In this document: piece after piece, positions 31,564 to 41,233 of the stretch
Layout of the letters: each line of letters starts with the position of its first letter
Position numbering within the stretch: position 1 is the stretch's first letter
NCBI GenBank assembly: GCA_021845645.1
Contig: JAJZVM010000008.1
Location: 62,001-126,000 of the forward strand
Source of the DNA: Bacillota bacterium
GTDB lineage: Bacteria > Bacillota_E > JAJZYS01 > JAJYTV01
DNA: 64,000 bases
Direction: 5' to 3'
The notes under the pieces: generated by a model
The model's input: only the letters and a program-made list of their open reading frames with translations
What the model was told of the DNA's origin: nothing
The model's database searches: none
Made by a program: the position numbers and the translations under genes

Positions 31564-32043
31564 TCAGCGATGGTATGGCGTGCCGTCCAGGATCGAGACG
31601 GCGCGATAGATCTGCTCGAAAAGCAAGCCAGGCACCATCTGGTGCGAGAAGGTGAGGCGCGACAGCGAGAGGAGCCGCGCGCGCCGCCTTAGCTCCCCAT
31701 CGAGGCCGAGATGGCCGCCGATCACGAGCGCCTGCGCCGCGGACGCCTGCTGCCACGCGGCGACCATGCGCGCGAAGGCGAGGGAGTCCTGCTCCTCGCC
31801 GAGCGGATCGAGCGCCCAGAGCTCGATGTCCTGCGGCAGCCCCTGTGTGAGACGCTGCGCCTCGAGGCGGCGCACGCGGTCCTCGTCGCGCGCGCCCAGA
31901 CGCGGGTCGGCCCGCAGCTCCGGCTTCTCCTCCCAGGAGAGCGGCAGGCGTCCCTGCAGGCGCTGCAGGTACTGCTCCGCCGCCTCCCGCCAGGGACCGC
32001 GCACCGGGCCCAGCGATCGCACGAGGATCCTGCCCAAGCCCAT
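31564..32043 (-). CDS. rlmH: 23S rRNA (pseudouridine1915-N3)-methyltransferase
   Basis: 159 residues, the usual size of RlmH (SPOUT class). The conserved [36 protein letters not shown] and the C-terminal PYHR are all present; the final Tyr-His-Arg is diagnostic. It methylates the pseudouridine at 1915 in helix 69 of 23S rRNA on assembled ribosomes. It lies between the HtrA-type protease (32107-33099) and the peroxiredoxin, all on the reverse strand, with 63 and about 230 bp between them. Confidence 0.95.
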   Translation of the reverse strand: MGLGRILVRSLGPVRGPWREAAEQYLQRLQGRLPLSWEEKPELRADPRLGARDEDRVRRLEAQRLTQGLPQDIELWALDPLGEEQDSLAFARMVAAWQQASAAQALVIGGHLGLDGELRRRARLLSLSRLTFSHQMVPGLLFEQIYRAVSILDGTPYHR

Positions 32044-32106
32044 CGCCCCCTGGACGTCGCGATTCGCGCAGGCCGCGAAACCTCCTGCGGCGACGCCGGC
32101 ACGAGG

Positions 32107-33099
32107 TCAGCCGGGCAGCCCGAGGTGATCCGGCAGGGCCTGCAGGCGCACCGGCCGCTCCAGGACCTGCCCCTGGCGCGCGAGGGCGATGCGCACCACA
32201 TTTCCAGGCGCGAACTTGGCGAGTTCCCGGTAGAGCTCCGCGAGATTGGCGATCGGCCGGCCGTTCAGGGCCAGGATGACGTCGTGCGGCATGAGGCCTG
32301 CCTGCGCGGCGGGTCCGCCCGCGTTCACCGCCGTCAGCGCGACGCCGGTCCTGGTCTTCCCCCCGAGCTGCACCGCCGGCGCGTCGCTCGCGGAGATGCC
32401 GAGCCACGGCCTTGGCACCCGGCCGTGGGCGATCAGTGCGTCAACCACGGGCGAGACCACCTGGCTCGGGATCGCGAAGCCCATGCTCTCGAACCCGATC
32501 GAGCTGATCTTGACCGAGTTGATGCCGATGACCTCGCCATCGGCGTCGCAGAGCGGCCCGCCCGAATTGCCGGGGTTGATCGCGGCATCCGTCTGGATGA
32601 GGCCGTAGGCGCGCTGCGCGTAGCCCTGGCCCAGGGAGCGGTCGATGCCGGAGACGACGCCCACCGTCACGGTCCTGGCGAAGCCGAGACCCATCGGGTT
32701 GCCGATGGCGATCGCCATCTCCCCTACCTCGGGGTTGTGGCGCGTGAGCGGCGCCGCGCTGAGGCCGTGCGCCGGAATGCGCACGACCGCGAGGTCGGTG
32801 AGGGGATCCTCTCCGACCAGCTGCCCGGAGTAGGACTTGCCGCCCTGCAGCAGGACCTTGAGTCGGCTGGCACCTGAGACGACGTGGTCGTTCGTCACGA
32901 TGTAGCCGTCGGAGCGCACGATGAGGCCGCTGCCCGACCCCCGCGCGATGAGCGGCCCGTCCGGGCTGCCCTGCAGGTTGACGATGCCGACGACGCTCGG
33001 CGAGACCTCGCGCGCCACAGCGATGGGAGGCCACGGGACCGCCTTGACGGCGGCAGGCGACGAAAGGAGCGCGGCGAGGCCGATGGCGATGAGGCTCAA
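32107..33099 (-). CDS. HtrA/DegP-like serine protease with PDZ domain
   Basis: 330 residues. A short signal peptide or anchor (MSLIAIGLAALLSSPAAVKA) is followed by a trypsin-like domain with His72 (VTNDHVV), Asp102 (TDLAVV) and Ser179 (NPGNSGGP). One PDZ domain follows at about 235-325 (RPWLGISA, GLMPHDVILALNG). It degrades or refolds damaged proteins outside the membrane. TTG 33099 is chosen for the AGGAGG upstream. In many Gram-positives htrA sits directly upstream of rlmH, exactly as here (63 bp apart), a widely conserved order. Confidence 0.92.
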   Translation of the reverse strand: MSLIAIGLAALLSSPAAVKAVPWPPIAVAREVSPSVVGIVNLQGSPDGPLIARGSGSGLIVRSDGYIVTNDHVVSGASRLKVLLQGGKSYSGQLVGEDPLTDLAVVRIPAHGLSAAPLTRHNPEVGEMAIAIGNPMGLGFARTVTVGVVSGIDRSLGQGYAQRAYGLIQTDAAINPGNSGGPLCDADGEVIGINSVKISSIGFESMGFAIPSQVVSPVVDALIAHGRVPRPWLGISASDAPAVQLGGKTRTGVALTAVNAGGPAAQAGLMPHDVILALNGRPIANLAELYRELAKFAPGNVVRIALARQGQVLERPVRLQALPDHLGLPG

Positions 33100-33139
33100 C
33101 GGGGCACCTCCTGACCGCGCTAGTCTGCCCGCGGGCAAA

Positions 33140-33173
33140 GGAAAACCACCGGAGGCGGCCCCGGCGGCTTTCC
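33140..33173 (-). terminator. Terminator of the SLH-protein gene
   Basis: On the reverse strand GGAAAGCCGCCGG pairs with CCGGTGGTTTTCC with one mismatch, followed by CTTT. It lies 39 bases past the stop of the SLH gene. Confidence 0.6.
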
Positions 33174-33212
33174 TGTATGTGCGCTGCTGCTCGAGCCGGA
33201 GGCGGTGCCTGT

Positions 33213-34670
33213 CTAGTCGCCGCTTTCGCTCGGAGCCGTGGGGTTCAGCGGCGTTGGGGTCGTCGAGCCGGTGGCGGTGATCGTCTGCGCCACGAGGCCG
33301 CCTTCGCTCGCGACGCCCTGCGCCTGCAGCTGGTCGCCCGGCTGGATGTCCATCAGCGTCGCGGCCTGGCCGTTGCGCGTGATCTGGGTCGCGCCTGTGA
33401 CCTCGACGCGCACCATGCCGCTCGACGTGTCGAGCATGAGCCAGTCCTCGTGCGTCCGCATCACCATGCCGCTGACGGTCTCGGCCTGGGCCTCGATGAT
33501 GATCATGGTCACCTGGCCGCTGCTGTCGACGACGAGCCGGACGAGGTCGCCCGGCTGCACGTTCGAGAGGTTGCCCGACATGCCGCCGACCACCACCGCG
33601 ACCGAGCTGCTCAAGGGGTAGGTGCCTGGCGCCAGGTTGCCCTGATCGCCCCGGTCCTGCTGCCCCTGGCCGCCAGATGGCGCCGTGATGCTGATCGCGC
33701 TCGAGCTCACCTGGTAGACGGTGCCCGTCACGGTGCCCGCCTGCGTCTGGACCTGCGTCGGGGCGGTGTCGACGATGACGCCTGCCTCGCCGTCCTGGTC
33801 CAGGGTGATGACCACGGGGTCACCCGCCTTGAACGATGCCAGTGTCGAGACCTGGTTGCCATAGAAGATCTGCGCCGCGGGCGAGACGGTGAACGTCTCG
33901 TTCGTGCCGGTCTGGGCAGTGGTCGTCGTGCCACCGGTCGAGACGGGCTGCAGGCCGTAGACGCTCACGGTCACGGTGGACTGCGTCTGCCCGGTCGGTC
34001 CCGTGGTCGTGCCGCTGCCGACGAAGGTGCCGCGCACCGTCGAGTTCTGCACGGTCTGGCTCGCGCCGAGGAGCTCCTCCAGGCGCATCAGCAGGACGGC
34101 CAGCTCTGCGCGCGTGATGTCGCCGCCGGGGATCAGGTTGCCCTGGTCGCCCTGGAGCAGACCGAGCTGGACGCCGAGCGCCAGGGAGCCCTTGGCCCAG
34201 CCGGGCACTTCGCCGCGGTCCTGGAAGCTTCCGAGGAGGCTCGCTTCAGCGCCCGCACCGGGTCCTTGCAAGCCGAGCGAGGACGTGATCATCGCCATCG
34301 CCTGGGCCCGCGTCGCGTCTTCTCCGGGGTTCGCGTTGGCGCCGATGTTCTGGAAGTATCCGTCGCTCTGGGCTGTCTGCACCTGGCCCGCGAACGAGCT
34401 CTGGGCCTGCACCTTGCCCTGGTAGCGGAGCAGGATGGCTCCCAGCTGGCCGAGCGTGATCGGAGCGCCCGGATCGAACTGCGTCTGGCTGACCCCGTTC
34501 AAGAGCCCCTGCGCCGCCAGGGTTGTGATCGCGGACTGCGCAAACTGCGCGTTGCCGAGATCCTTGAACTCGCCGGGGCCACCCATCTTGCCGTGTGCAA
34601 AGGCGCTGCCGACGCTTGCCAGGACAAGCATACCGGTCAAGGCGCTTGCCGCGAGCACCTTCATCCGCAT
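33213..34670 (-). CDS. SLH-domain surface protein with DUF5666-like beta-barrel repeats
   Basis: 485 residues. A signal peptide ends at GSAFAHG. Three SLH modules follow (about 35-215: FKDLGNAQFAQSAITTLAAQG, GYFQNIG...DATRAQAMAMI, SFQDRGEVPGWAKGSLALGVQ), ending with GGDITRAELAVLLMRL. The remaining half is Ser/Thr/Gln-rich beta structure with repeated TVxGTVYQVSSSAI, AGDPVVITLD and VQPGDLVRLVVD segments, resembling DUF5666/OB-like repeats. ATG 34670 follows GGGGAGG. It should be attached to secondary cell-wall polymer. It is monocistronic, with the gamma-glutamyltransferase gene divergent. Confidence 0.85.
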   Translation of the reverse strand: MRMKVLAASALTGMLVLASVGSAFAHGKMGGPGEFKDLGNAQFAQSAITTLAAQGLLNGVSQTQFDPGAPITLGQLGAILLRYQGKVQAQSSFAGQVQTAQSDGYFQNIGANANPGEDATRAQAMAMITSSLGLQGPGAGAEASLLGSFQDRGEVPGWAKGSLALGVQLGLLQGDQGNLIPGGDITRAELAVLLMRLEELLGASQTVQNSTVRGTFVGSGTTTGPTGQTQSTVTVSVYGLQPVSTGGTTTTAQTGTNETFTVSPAAQIFYGNQVSTLASFKAGDPVVITLDQDGEAGVIVDTAPTQVQTQAGTVTGTVYQVSSSAISITAPSGGQGQQDRGDQGNLAPGTYPLSSSVAVVVGGMSGNLSNVQPGDLVRLVVDSSGQVTMIIIEAQAETVSGMVMRTHEDWLMLDTSSGMVRVEVTGATQITRNGQAATLMDIQPGDQLQAQGVASEGGLVAQTITATGSTTPTPLNPTAPSESGD

Positions 34671-34957
34671 TGCATGTGACCTCCCCTGTGCCATTTTGGC
34701 TGGACGCTCACACCATTCGCAGCCCGGAGGGCGCTTTCGGGGGGTAGAGTACGGCAGAATGCGACAGGTCTCGTCACGCAAGGCGAGCCATGGCACGCCT
34801 ATACGCGGCCGGCAGAGAAACTGGCGGCGATCCCCGGACGCGGCGCACGGATGCAAGGGATCCGGCGCGGACGGCGTCCGATCGGCTCGTCACGCGGGCG
34901 GCATCTGGTGTAGCTTTGACGTGAGGTCTTCACCACGGCTGGAAAAGGTTTCAGGGG

Positions 34958-36523
34958 GTGTCCGCCACGTACGAGGCGATCGGCTACCGGCATGCCGCCG
35001 CAACCGCCCATCCACTCGCGACAGCCGTCGCGGCCCGCGTCCTGCGCGCGGGCGGCAGCGCCGTCGACGCGGCCATCGCGGCCAACGCCGTGCTGGCCGT
35101 CACCCAGCCCGACGCCTGCGGCCCAGGGGGCGACCTCTTCGCCCTCGTCTACACGCGCAAGGATGGCCGCATCCAGGCCTACGCGGCCGCCGGTCCCGCC
35201 GGCGCCGCCGCGGACCGTGCCGCCCTGCGGCGGCGCTTCGAGCGCATCCCGCCGCGCAGCGCCATGGCGGTGACCGTGCCAGGGGCGGTGCGCGGCTGGG
35301 AGCTCCTGCACCGCCGGCACGGCCTCGTGCCGTGGCGGACGCTGTTCGAACCTGCCGCCGAGATCGCGGAGCGGGGCCACCCCTTGACGCGCAAGGTGGC
35401 CGAGAGCCTCGCCGGGGCCGCGGCGTTCGCCGATCAGGCACTGCGTGCCACGCTCATGCCGAGCGGGCCGCCCCGGCCGGGCAGCCTCCTGCGCAACCCC
35501 GACCTCGCCGCGACGCTGCGCGCGATCGGCGAGCAGGGCGCGGACTGGTACTACCGCGGCCCCTTCGCCCAGACGCTCGAGAGGACGCTGTCGCAGTCGG
35601 GCGGCTTCGTCACGGCCGCCGACATGGCCGCGTTCCAGGCCGAGGCGGTCACCCCCCTGCAGGCCACCTACCGGGGACGCACCGTGACGGTCACGCCGCC
35701 GCCGAGCCAGGGCGTCGCCCTGCTGCTCGCGCTGCGCATCCTCGAGGGCTTCAGGCCGTCCGGCGACCGTTTCGACGATCCCCGCTGGCAGCACCTTGCG
35801 ATCGAGGCCAAGCGCCGCGCCTTCCTGCTGCGCGACCGTCTGCTGGGAGATCCCGACGCCGTGCCGCGAGACTGGGCTCTTCTCCTCGGCGACGACGCGA
35901 TCGCCACCGCCCGGGCCGACATCGACGAGATGGTCAGCCGCAGGCCTTCCGGGACCATCCTTCCCGGCGATACGACATTCCTCTGCACGGTCGACGGGCA
36001 GGGCAACGCCTGCTCCATGGTGCAGAGCCTCTACATGGGCGTCGGCAGCGGCATCATGGTGCCTGGCTTCGGCGTGCACCTGCAGAACCGCGGCTGCTAC
36101 TTCAGCCTGGAGGACGGCCACCCGAACGCGCTCGCCCCCGGCAAGCGGACCGCGCACACCCTGATGGGGGCGATCGTCACGGACCAGAGCGGCCTCAGGG
36201 CCGCGCTCGGCACGATGGGCGGCGACGGCCAGCCGCAGACGCTCCTGCAGATCCTGAGCCGCCTCTACGATTACGGCGAGGACGTGGACGAGGCGATCGC
36301 GGCGCCGCGCTGGCTGGACGGCGGTGCGTCGGACCACCTGCTGCACCTCGAGGCTCCGCTCGCCGGCATTGCGCCGGACCTCGAGATGCGGGGGCACCAG
36401 GTGCGGGTCGGGGAGGCGCTCATGCACGCCATGGGACACGCCCAGGCCATCGTCCGCCGCGAGGATGGCCTCCTGCGCGCGGCGGCCGACCCGCGGGGCG
36501 ACGGCATCGCCTGGGCGGAGTGA
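34958..36523 (+). CDS. Gamma-glutamyltransferase-family protein
   Basis: 521 residues, the GGT/Ntn-hydrolase precursor length. The N-terminal AAATAHPLATAVAARVLRAGGSAVDAAIAANA and GPGGDLFALVY are the family start. The autocleavage site is GDTTFLCTVD, with Thr339 as the likely nucleophile; canonical enzymes have DTTHFS, so the residues after the Thr differ. GSGIMVPGFGVHLQNRG and GTMGGDGQPQ continue the small subunit. No signal peptide is seen, suggesting a cytoplasmic hydrolase (glutathione or a related amide, or a cephalosporin-acylase-type substrate). The start is GTG 34958 with CAGGGG upstream. Confidence 0.88.
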   Translation: MSATYEAIGYRHAAATAHPLATAVAARVLRAGGSAVDAAIAANAVLAVTQPDACGPGGDLFALVYTRKDGRIQAYAAAGPAGAAADRAALRRRFERIPPRSAMAVTVPGAVRGWELLHRRHGLVPWRTLFEPAAEIAERGHPLTRKVAESLAGAAAFADQALRATLMPSGPPRPGSLLRNPDLAATLRAIGEQGADWYYRGPFAQTLERTLSQSGGFVTAADMAAFQAEAVTPLQATYRGRTVTVTPPPSQGVALLLALRILEGFRPSGDRFDDPRWQHLAIEAKRRAFLLRDRLLGDPDAVPRDWALLLGDDAIATARADIDEMVSRRPSGTILPGDTTFLCTVDGQGNACSMVQSLYMGVGSGIMVPGFGVHLQNRGCYFSLEDGHPNALAPGKRTAHTLMGAIVTDQSGLRAALGTMGGDGQPQTLLQILSRLYDYGEDVDEAIAAPRWLDGGASDHLLHLEAPLAGIAPDLEMRGHQVRVGEALMHAMGHAQAIVRREDGLLRAAADPRGDGIAWAE

Positions 36524-36624
36524 CGGCCTGCGACCGCACCGTGGCCGCTGCGGTCGAGAGCTTGGCCGCCGCCGCCCGCCCCTTCGCGGCAGGCAGCCCG
36601 GAGGGCGCTGTCAGTCCCCGCTCG

Positions 36625-37338
36625 TCAGGCGTTCGCCGCCTGTCTCGGCGCCGGTTCGGCTGGCGCCCCCCGCACCGTGAACCTCGGGATGAAGATGTGC
36701 GCCAAGGGGCCGATCGCCAGGGCGTAGGCGAGCGTCCCGATGCCGACGTTGCCCCCCAGCAGCCAGCCCGCGATCAGCACCGTCAACTCGATCGACGTGC
36801 GCACCACCCGCAGCGAGTAGCCACGTGCGGCGAGTCCCACCATGAGCCCGTCCCGCGGCCCGGGGCCAAGGCCCGCGCCGATGTAGGCCCCTGTCGCGAC
36901 GCCGTTGAGGCCGACGCCGCCGATCATCAGGGCGACTCTCAGCCACATGGCGTGCGGCGGGGAGACGGCGCCCAGGACGACATCCATCGTCAGGCCGATC
37001 AGCGCCGCGTTCGCCACCGTGCCGGGACCCGGCCACTGGCGCAGGGGGATCCAGAGGAAGAGTACGGCGATGCCGACGAGTATGGACCAGGTGCCGATCG
37101 GGATGCTGCTGTGCCGCGCAAGTCCCTGCTGAAACACGTCCCAGGGGTCGAGGCCGAGCCTGCCCAGGACGAGCATGGAGTCGCTGATGCCGTAGAGGAT
37201 CAGGCCGAACAGCAGCTGGCCGGTGCGCCGGCCCATGTGCCGCCGCGATGCGGGCGGCAGCATCGCATCAGGCACGGCTCGCAGGCGGCGGACCCAAGCC
37301 GCCCGCCGCGACGGCTCCCCCATCGGCCCGCCCCCCAT
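36625..37338 (-). CDS. YczE/YitT-type integral membrane protein
   Basis: 237 residues with five or six membrane segments. The signature GLILYGISDSMLVLGRLGLDPWDVFQQGL and later GAGLGPGPRDGLMVGLA matches the YczE/YyaS family, whose members are uncharacterised multispan proteins sometimes linked to secondary-metabolite gene sets. The start is uncertain: ATG 37338, 37323 and 37233 are in frame and none has a strong SD; the first is given. The stop faces that of the gamma-glutamyltransferase gene 102 bp away. Confidence 0.75.
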   Translation of the reverse strand: MGGGPMGEPSRRAAWVRRLRAVPDAMLPPASRRHMGRRTGQLLFGLILYGISDSMLVLGRLGLDPWDVFQQGLARHSSIPIGTWSILVGIAVLFLWIPLRQWPGPGTVANAALIGLTMDVVLGAVSPPHAMWLRVALMIGGVGLNGVATGAYIGAGLGPGPRDGLMVGLAARGYSLRVVRTSIELTVLIAGWLLGGNVGIGTLAYALAIGPLAHIFIPRFTVRGAPAEPAPRQAANA

Positions 37339-37618
37339 CTGCGGATTTTGTCCCTCCGGTGCGCAGTGCGCGGGAACGCGGGTCGCGCGGCCGTCTCAAG
37401 GCGTCGCGCGCCGGAGCCTCCCAGCGCGGGCACCGAGGGACTGCAGCCGACAGTCCCAGCATACAGGAACGGGCCGACATACCTCGCCGCCTGGAGAGAG
37501 GGGAAGAGCGTTCCCCACCCGGTGGCCGCCGAGGATCTCTCAGCTGACCGCCTTGTCTGCGACTTCCCCACGCGGACCCAAAGCGATGGCTCCGGCCGGA
37601 AGGCGACGATGCGCTGCG

Positions 37619-39604
37619 TCAGCTCTCAAAGCGTCGCCGCAGTCCCTCGACATCGCCGCTGGCGGCCGCGAACACGACGATCCGGTCGCCGGCCTCGAGT
37701 ACGGTGCCGCCATGCGGGATGACCGCCTTGCCCTGGCGCCGGATGGCTACGACGAGCGCACTCTGCGGCAGGCCGAGGTCGACGATGGATGTGCCCACCA
37801 CGGCGGATGACGACCGCAGGTAGATGTCGAAGAACTGGCCGGGATCCGCGGCGTCCTCCGTGAGCTCCTGGATCTGCCGGCTGATCGTGAGCGTCCTGAG
37901 CGTCGCCTGGCGGTAGCCGCGCAGTACCGCGCCGCGGCTGATGACGCCGATCACCCGGCCCTGGTCCGTCACCGGCAGGGCGTCCATGTCATACTGCCCC
38001 AGCTGGCGCAGGGCCGCGTCGAGGCTGGCATCGGCCTCGATCGGGCGCGGCATGGGAGGCAGGATCTCCCGCACCGGCCGCTCGGCGGAACCGGGAGCGT
38101 CGAGTGCGTGCACCAGTTCGACGAGCGTCAGGAGTCCGAGCACCGTGCCGTCGTCATCCGCGACGAGGGCGAAGGGGCGGTCGGACGCCGTCAGGAACTC
38201 GTAGGCGTCGCTGCTCGTCATGCTGGCCGAGATGCGCCGTTGCTGCATTCTGTCCACCTGGGAGCGCACCGTCACCTGGTCGGTGGGACGTACGTCCTGT
38301 CCGCGCAGGATGACGATGCCGCGCCGGCTCAGGCGCACCGTGTACATGGAGTACGGCGTGAACAGGCGGTACAGGCCGTAGCTGATGGCCGCGGCCGCCA
38401 TCACGGGGGCCGTGAGGCGGTAGTCGCCGGTGATCTCGAGGAGGATGGTGATCGCCACGAACGGCGCCTGCGCCGCTGCGGCGAACATCGCCGCCATGCC
38501 CGCGACGGCGTAGATCTCCGGGAACGGCGCGAGCGACGGCGAGATGGCGTGCAGGAGCGCGCCGAACGCGCCGCCGGCCATGCCGCCGATGAACAGGGAC
38601 GGCGCGAAGACGCCGCCCGACCCGCCGGCTCCGATCGTCAGCAAGGTTGCGACGAGCTTCGCGGCGAAGAGCACCAGGAGGAGCCCGAAACCCAGGCTGC
38701 CGAGCAAGGCCGCGTGCATCACGGGGTAGCCGACGCCCAGCACCTGCGGCAGTATGAGACCCAAAAGTCCGACGAGGAGGCCGCCGAGGAGCCCCTTCTG
38801 CCAGAACTGCAGCGGCAGCCGGGCAAAGAGGTCCTCGCTGAAGGTGAGCCCCGACGTGTAGAGCCAGGCGACGAAGGCCATGACGACGCCGAGTGCGAGC
38901 ATGAAGAGCACGGCGAAGTGGTTGATCACATGGTATGGCGGTGTGACGAGCACCGCACGACTCCCCATGAAGGCGTTGAACACGCTGACGCCCATGACCG
39001 AAGCAAGGAAGACGGGCACCAGGGCGCCCATGGCGTAGGTGCCGAGGATTACCTCAAGGCCGAAGAAGCCGCCGGCGATCGGCGCGTTGAAGGTGGCGCC
39101 GATGCCGGCGGCGGCGCCGCAGGCCAGAAGCAGCGAGATGTCGCGCTCGGACAGGCGCAGGGACTGGCCGAGGAGCGAGCCGAAGGCCGCTCCGATCAGG
39201 GCGATCGGCCCCTCCCGCCCGACCGAGCCGCCGCTGCCGATGGTGATCGCTGGGGCGAGGATGCCGAAGAAGCTGACGCGCGGCCTGATGCGCCCGCCGT
39301 GCAGCGCCAGCGCCTCCAGGATCTGCGGCACGCCATGCCCCTTGACTTCCCGCGCGAGGTAATGGCTGATCAGGTTGACCGCGACGATGCCCGCGGCGGG
39401 CGCGAGCGCGATCAGCAGATGCGAGGGCGACACCGACCGCCCCGGCACGACCCAGGCGACCAATGCCTGCACGACGCCTATGAGCCAGCGGAAGACGATG
39501 GCGCCGAGGCCGCCGATCACCCCCGTCAGAAGCGAGAGCGCTATGAGATGCGGCGAGTACGCCCTCGTACGCTGTGCGAGGTTGCCAAGCACGCCGGAAA
39601 CCAT
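37619..39604 (-). CDS. ClC-family chloride channel/antiporter with CBS pair and TrkA-C domain
   Basis: 661 residues. The ClC core (about 1-430) has the selectivity motifs GSGGSVGREGP, including the gating Glu, and GGSGGVFAPSLFIGG. Two CBS domains follow (about 440-560: DRPFALVADDDGTVLGLLTL, DMDALPVTDQGRVIGVISRGA), then a TrkA-C/RCK-C-like domain at the end (SIVDLGLPQSALVVAIRRQGKAVIPHGGTVLEAGDRIVVF). The combination suggests nucleotide-gated anion or proton exchange; RCK-C domains can bind c-di-AMP in Firmicutes. ATG 39604 has GAGGAG upstream. Confidence 0.9.
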   Translation of the reverse strand: MVSGVLGNLAQRTRAYSPHLIALSLLTGVIGGLGAIVFRWLIGVVQALVAWVVPGRSVSPSHLLIALAPAAGIVAVNLISHYLAREVKGHGVPQILEALALHGGRIRPRVSFFGILAPAITIGSGGSVGREGPIALIGAAFGSLLGQSLRLSERDISLLLACGAAAGIGATFNAPIAGGFFGLEVILGTYAMGALVPVFLASVMGVSVFNAFMGSRAVLVTPPYHVINHFAVLFMLALGVVMAFVAWLYTSGLTFSEDLFARLPLQFWQKGLLGGLLVGLLGLILPQVLGVGYPVMHAALLGSLGFGLLLVLFAAKLVATLLTIGAGGSGGVFAPSLFIGGMAGGAFGALLHAISPSLAPFPEIYAVAGMAAMFAAAAQAPFVAITILLEITGDYRLTAPVMAAAAISYGLYRLFTPYSMYTVRLSRRGIVILRGQDVRPTDQVTVRSQVDRMQQRRISASMTSSDAYEFLTASDRPFALVADDDGTVLGLLTLVELVHALDAPGSAERPVREILPPMPRPIEADASLDAALRQLGQYDMDALPVTDQGRVIGVISRGAVLRGYRQATLRTLTISRQIQELTEDAADPGQFFDIYLRSSSAVVGTSIVDLGLPQSALVVAIRRQGKAVIPHGGTVLEAGDRIVVFAAASGDVEGLRRRFES

Positions 39605-39645
39605 GGCTCAACTCCTCTCGACGCACGGTACAACGCGGTATGGGT

Positions 39646-39975
39646 TCAGGCATCGAGGACGGTGACCGCGAGGCGCATGCCTTCCTCGCTGACGAGGCGC
39701 ATCTCGCCGGCGGCGATCGAGATCTCGTAGCCACCCTCCTGCGCGAGCGGCAGGTTCACCTCGGAGTAGACGAGGGCCTCGCCGAGATCGGATACGTCGC
39801 CGATCACGGTGAGGAACTCTTCGTCGAGATCGGCATCTTCGACGTGCAGCGGGAAGCGTGCAAGGGCCCAGCCGCCGTACCCCAGCTCGACCAGGGCCCT
39901 GCGGCCGCGGATGGCCTCCAGGAACGAGAGCGCGTCCTTGAGCGCCAGCGGCGTGCCGCCTTCAGTCGAGGGCAT
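39646..39975 (-). CDS. Unknown small protein coupled to the trans-sulfuration enzyme
   Basis: 109 residues, acidic, no signal peptide or membrane helix. It is mostly predicted beta strand with a first helix (LKDALSFLEAIRG). ATG 39975 has GGAG 8 bases upstream and overlaps the stop of the preceding gene by 14 bases, so the two are probably translated together. The family is not recognised. The overlap suggests a partner or companion of the PLP enzyme. Confidence 0.6.
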   Translation of the reverse strand: MPSTEGGTPLALKDALSFLEAIRGRRALVELGYGGWALARFPLHVEDADLDEEFLTVIGDVSDLGEALVYSEVNLPLAQEGGYEISIAAGEMRLVSEEGMRLAVTVLDA

Positions 39976-41107
39976 GGGCAAGCTCCGCGAGCAGATCTTC
40001 GAGGCGCTCGATGCCGAGGGAGAGCCGGATGGTGCCCGGCAGGATGCCGAGGCGCTGCTGCTCGGCGCGCTCCAGCTGGCGATGCGAGGTGGTGGCGGGG
40101 TGCAGCACGATCGTCGAGACGTCGCCGAGCGACGGCGCATAGCGGATCATCTCCAGCCGCTCGATGAAGCGGGCCGCGGCCGCCTCGTCCCGGAGATCGA
40201 AGGCCAGGATGGCGGGCCCCTCGCCGGAGAGGAAGCGTGCCGCGAGCGCATGGTCGCCATGCCCGGAGAGGCTCGCGTGGTGCACCCGGAGCACTTCCTT
40301 GCGCCCGGCCAGGAACCCCGCGACGCCGCGCGCGTTGTCGACCGCGCGCTGCATGCGCACGCCGAACGTCCTGAGGCCTCTCAACGCGAGCCAGCAGGCG
40401 AACGGGTCCGGCGTCGCTCCGAACGTCACGAGCGCGGTCTGGCTCTGGCGGACGAGATCCCGCTCGCCGGTTACGACGCCGAGTGTGACGTCGCCGTGGC
40501 CCGCGAGGAACTTCGTCACCGAGTGCACGACGAGGTCGGCGCCGTGCTCGAGCGGCCTGCAAAGGTAAGGCGTCGCGAACGTGTTGTCCACGATCAGGCG
40601 TGCGCCGTGGCGGTGCGCCGCCATGGCGAGCGCCGAGAGGTCCGAGAGGCGGCCGAGCGGGTTCGATGCGCTCTCGACGAGCACGGCTCCAGCCTCTGCC
40701 GGCACGCTCTCCGGATGGTGGGCGTCGAAGCGCAGGCAGCTGACGCCCAGGGGCCGCAGGAAGCCTTCGAGCAACGCCACGGAGCCGCCGTAGATCTCGT
40801 CTGCGGCCGCGACCGCCCGCCCGTCGCGGGCGGCGACCAGCGCGGCGAGGATGGCGCCCATGCCCGACGCGGCCACGGCCCCTGCCGGCCCACCTTCGAG
40901 CGCAGCGACCGCGGCGGCGAACATGTCGGCGTTCGGCTGGCCGATGCGGGCGTACGAGTAGCCCTCCTGGACGCCGCCCGTGACGTCCGCCGCGGTGTAG
41001 AGGTCCTTGAAGGTGAAGACGGATGTCTGGTAGATCGGCGGCACGAGGGGTGACGGCGCCAGCAAAGGCTCCTCGCCCATGTGGACCGCCAGGGTGTCCG
41101 GATGCAT
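39962..41107 (-). CDS. PLP-dependent cystathionine gamma-synthase/gamma-lyase family enzyme
   Basis: 381 residues. The PLP lysine is in HSVTKFLAGHGD, and the substrate loop YSYARIGQPNADMF and ASGMGAILAAL are typical. ATSHRQL near the C-terminus is the conserved segment that binds the substrate carboxylate. Members catalyse gamma-replacement or gamma-elimination on homoserine esters, cystathionine or methionine; which one cannot be decided here. ATG 41107 has GGAGGAG upstream. The gene follows the M20 peptidase gene on the same strand, 126 bp after its end. Confidence 0.88.
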   Translation of the reverse strand: MHPDTLAVHMGEEPLLAPSPLVPPIYQTSVFTFKDLYTAADVTGGVQEGYSYARIGQPNADMFAAAVAALEGGPAGAVAASGMGAILAALVAARDGRAVAAADEIYGGSVALLEGFLRPLGVSCLRFDAHHPESVPAEAGAVLVESASNPLGRLSDLSALAMAAHRHGARLIVDNTFATPYLCRPLEHGADLVVHSVTKFLAGHGDVTLGVVTGERDLVRQSQTALVTFGATPDPFACWLALRGLRTFGVRMQRAVDNARGVAGFLAGRKEVLRVHHASLSGHGDHALAARFLSGEGPAILAFDLRDEAAAARFIERLEMIRYAPSLGDVSTIVLHPATTSHRQLERAEQQRLGILPGTIRLSLGIERLEDLLAELAHALD

Positions 41108-41233
41108 CTCGGCACTCCTCCGATCACGAAGCTTCGACGCTCCGCGCATGGGGACGGGTCATGCGGTGAGGGCGCCGCGCGGCAGCTGCCGACAGCTTTC
41201 GCGCGCCGTGCGCGGCCCTCCTGCCGCCAGCTG

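Noticed and set aside
34435..37722. 1095-codon open frame across the gamma-glutamyltransferase region
   Set aside because: It is composed of Arg/Pro/Ala-rich sequence and runs through three independent genes with clear motifs in other frames.
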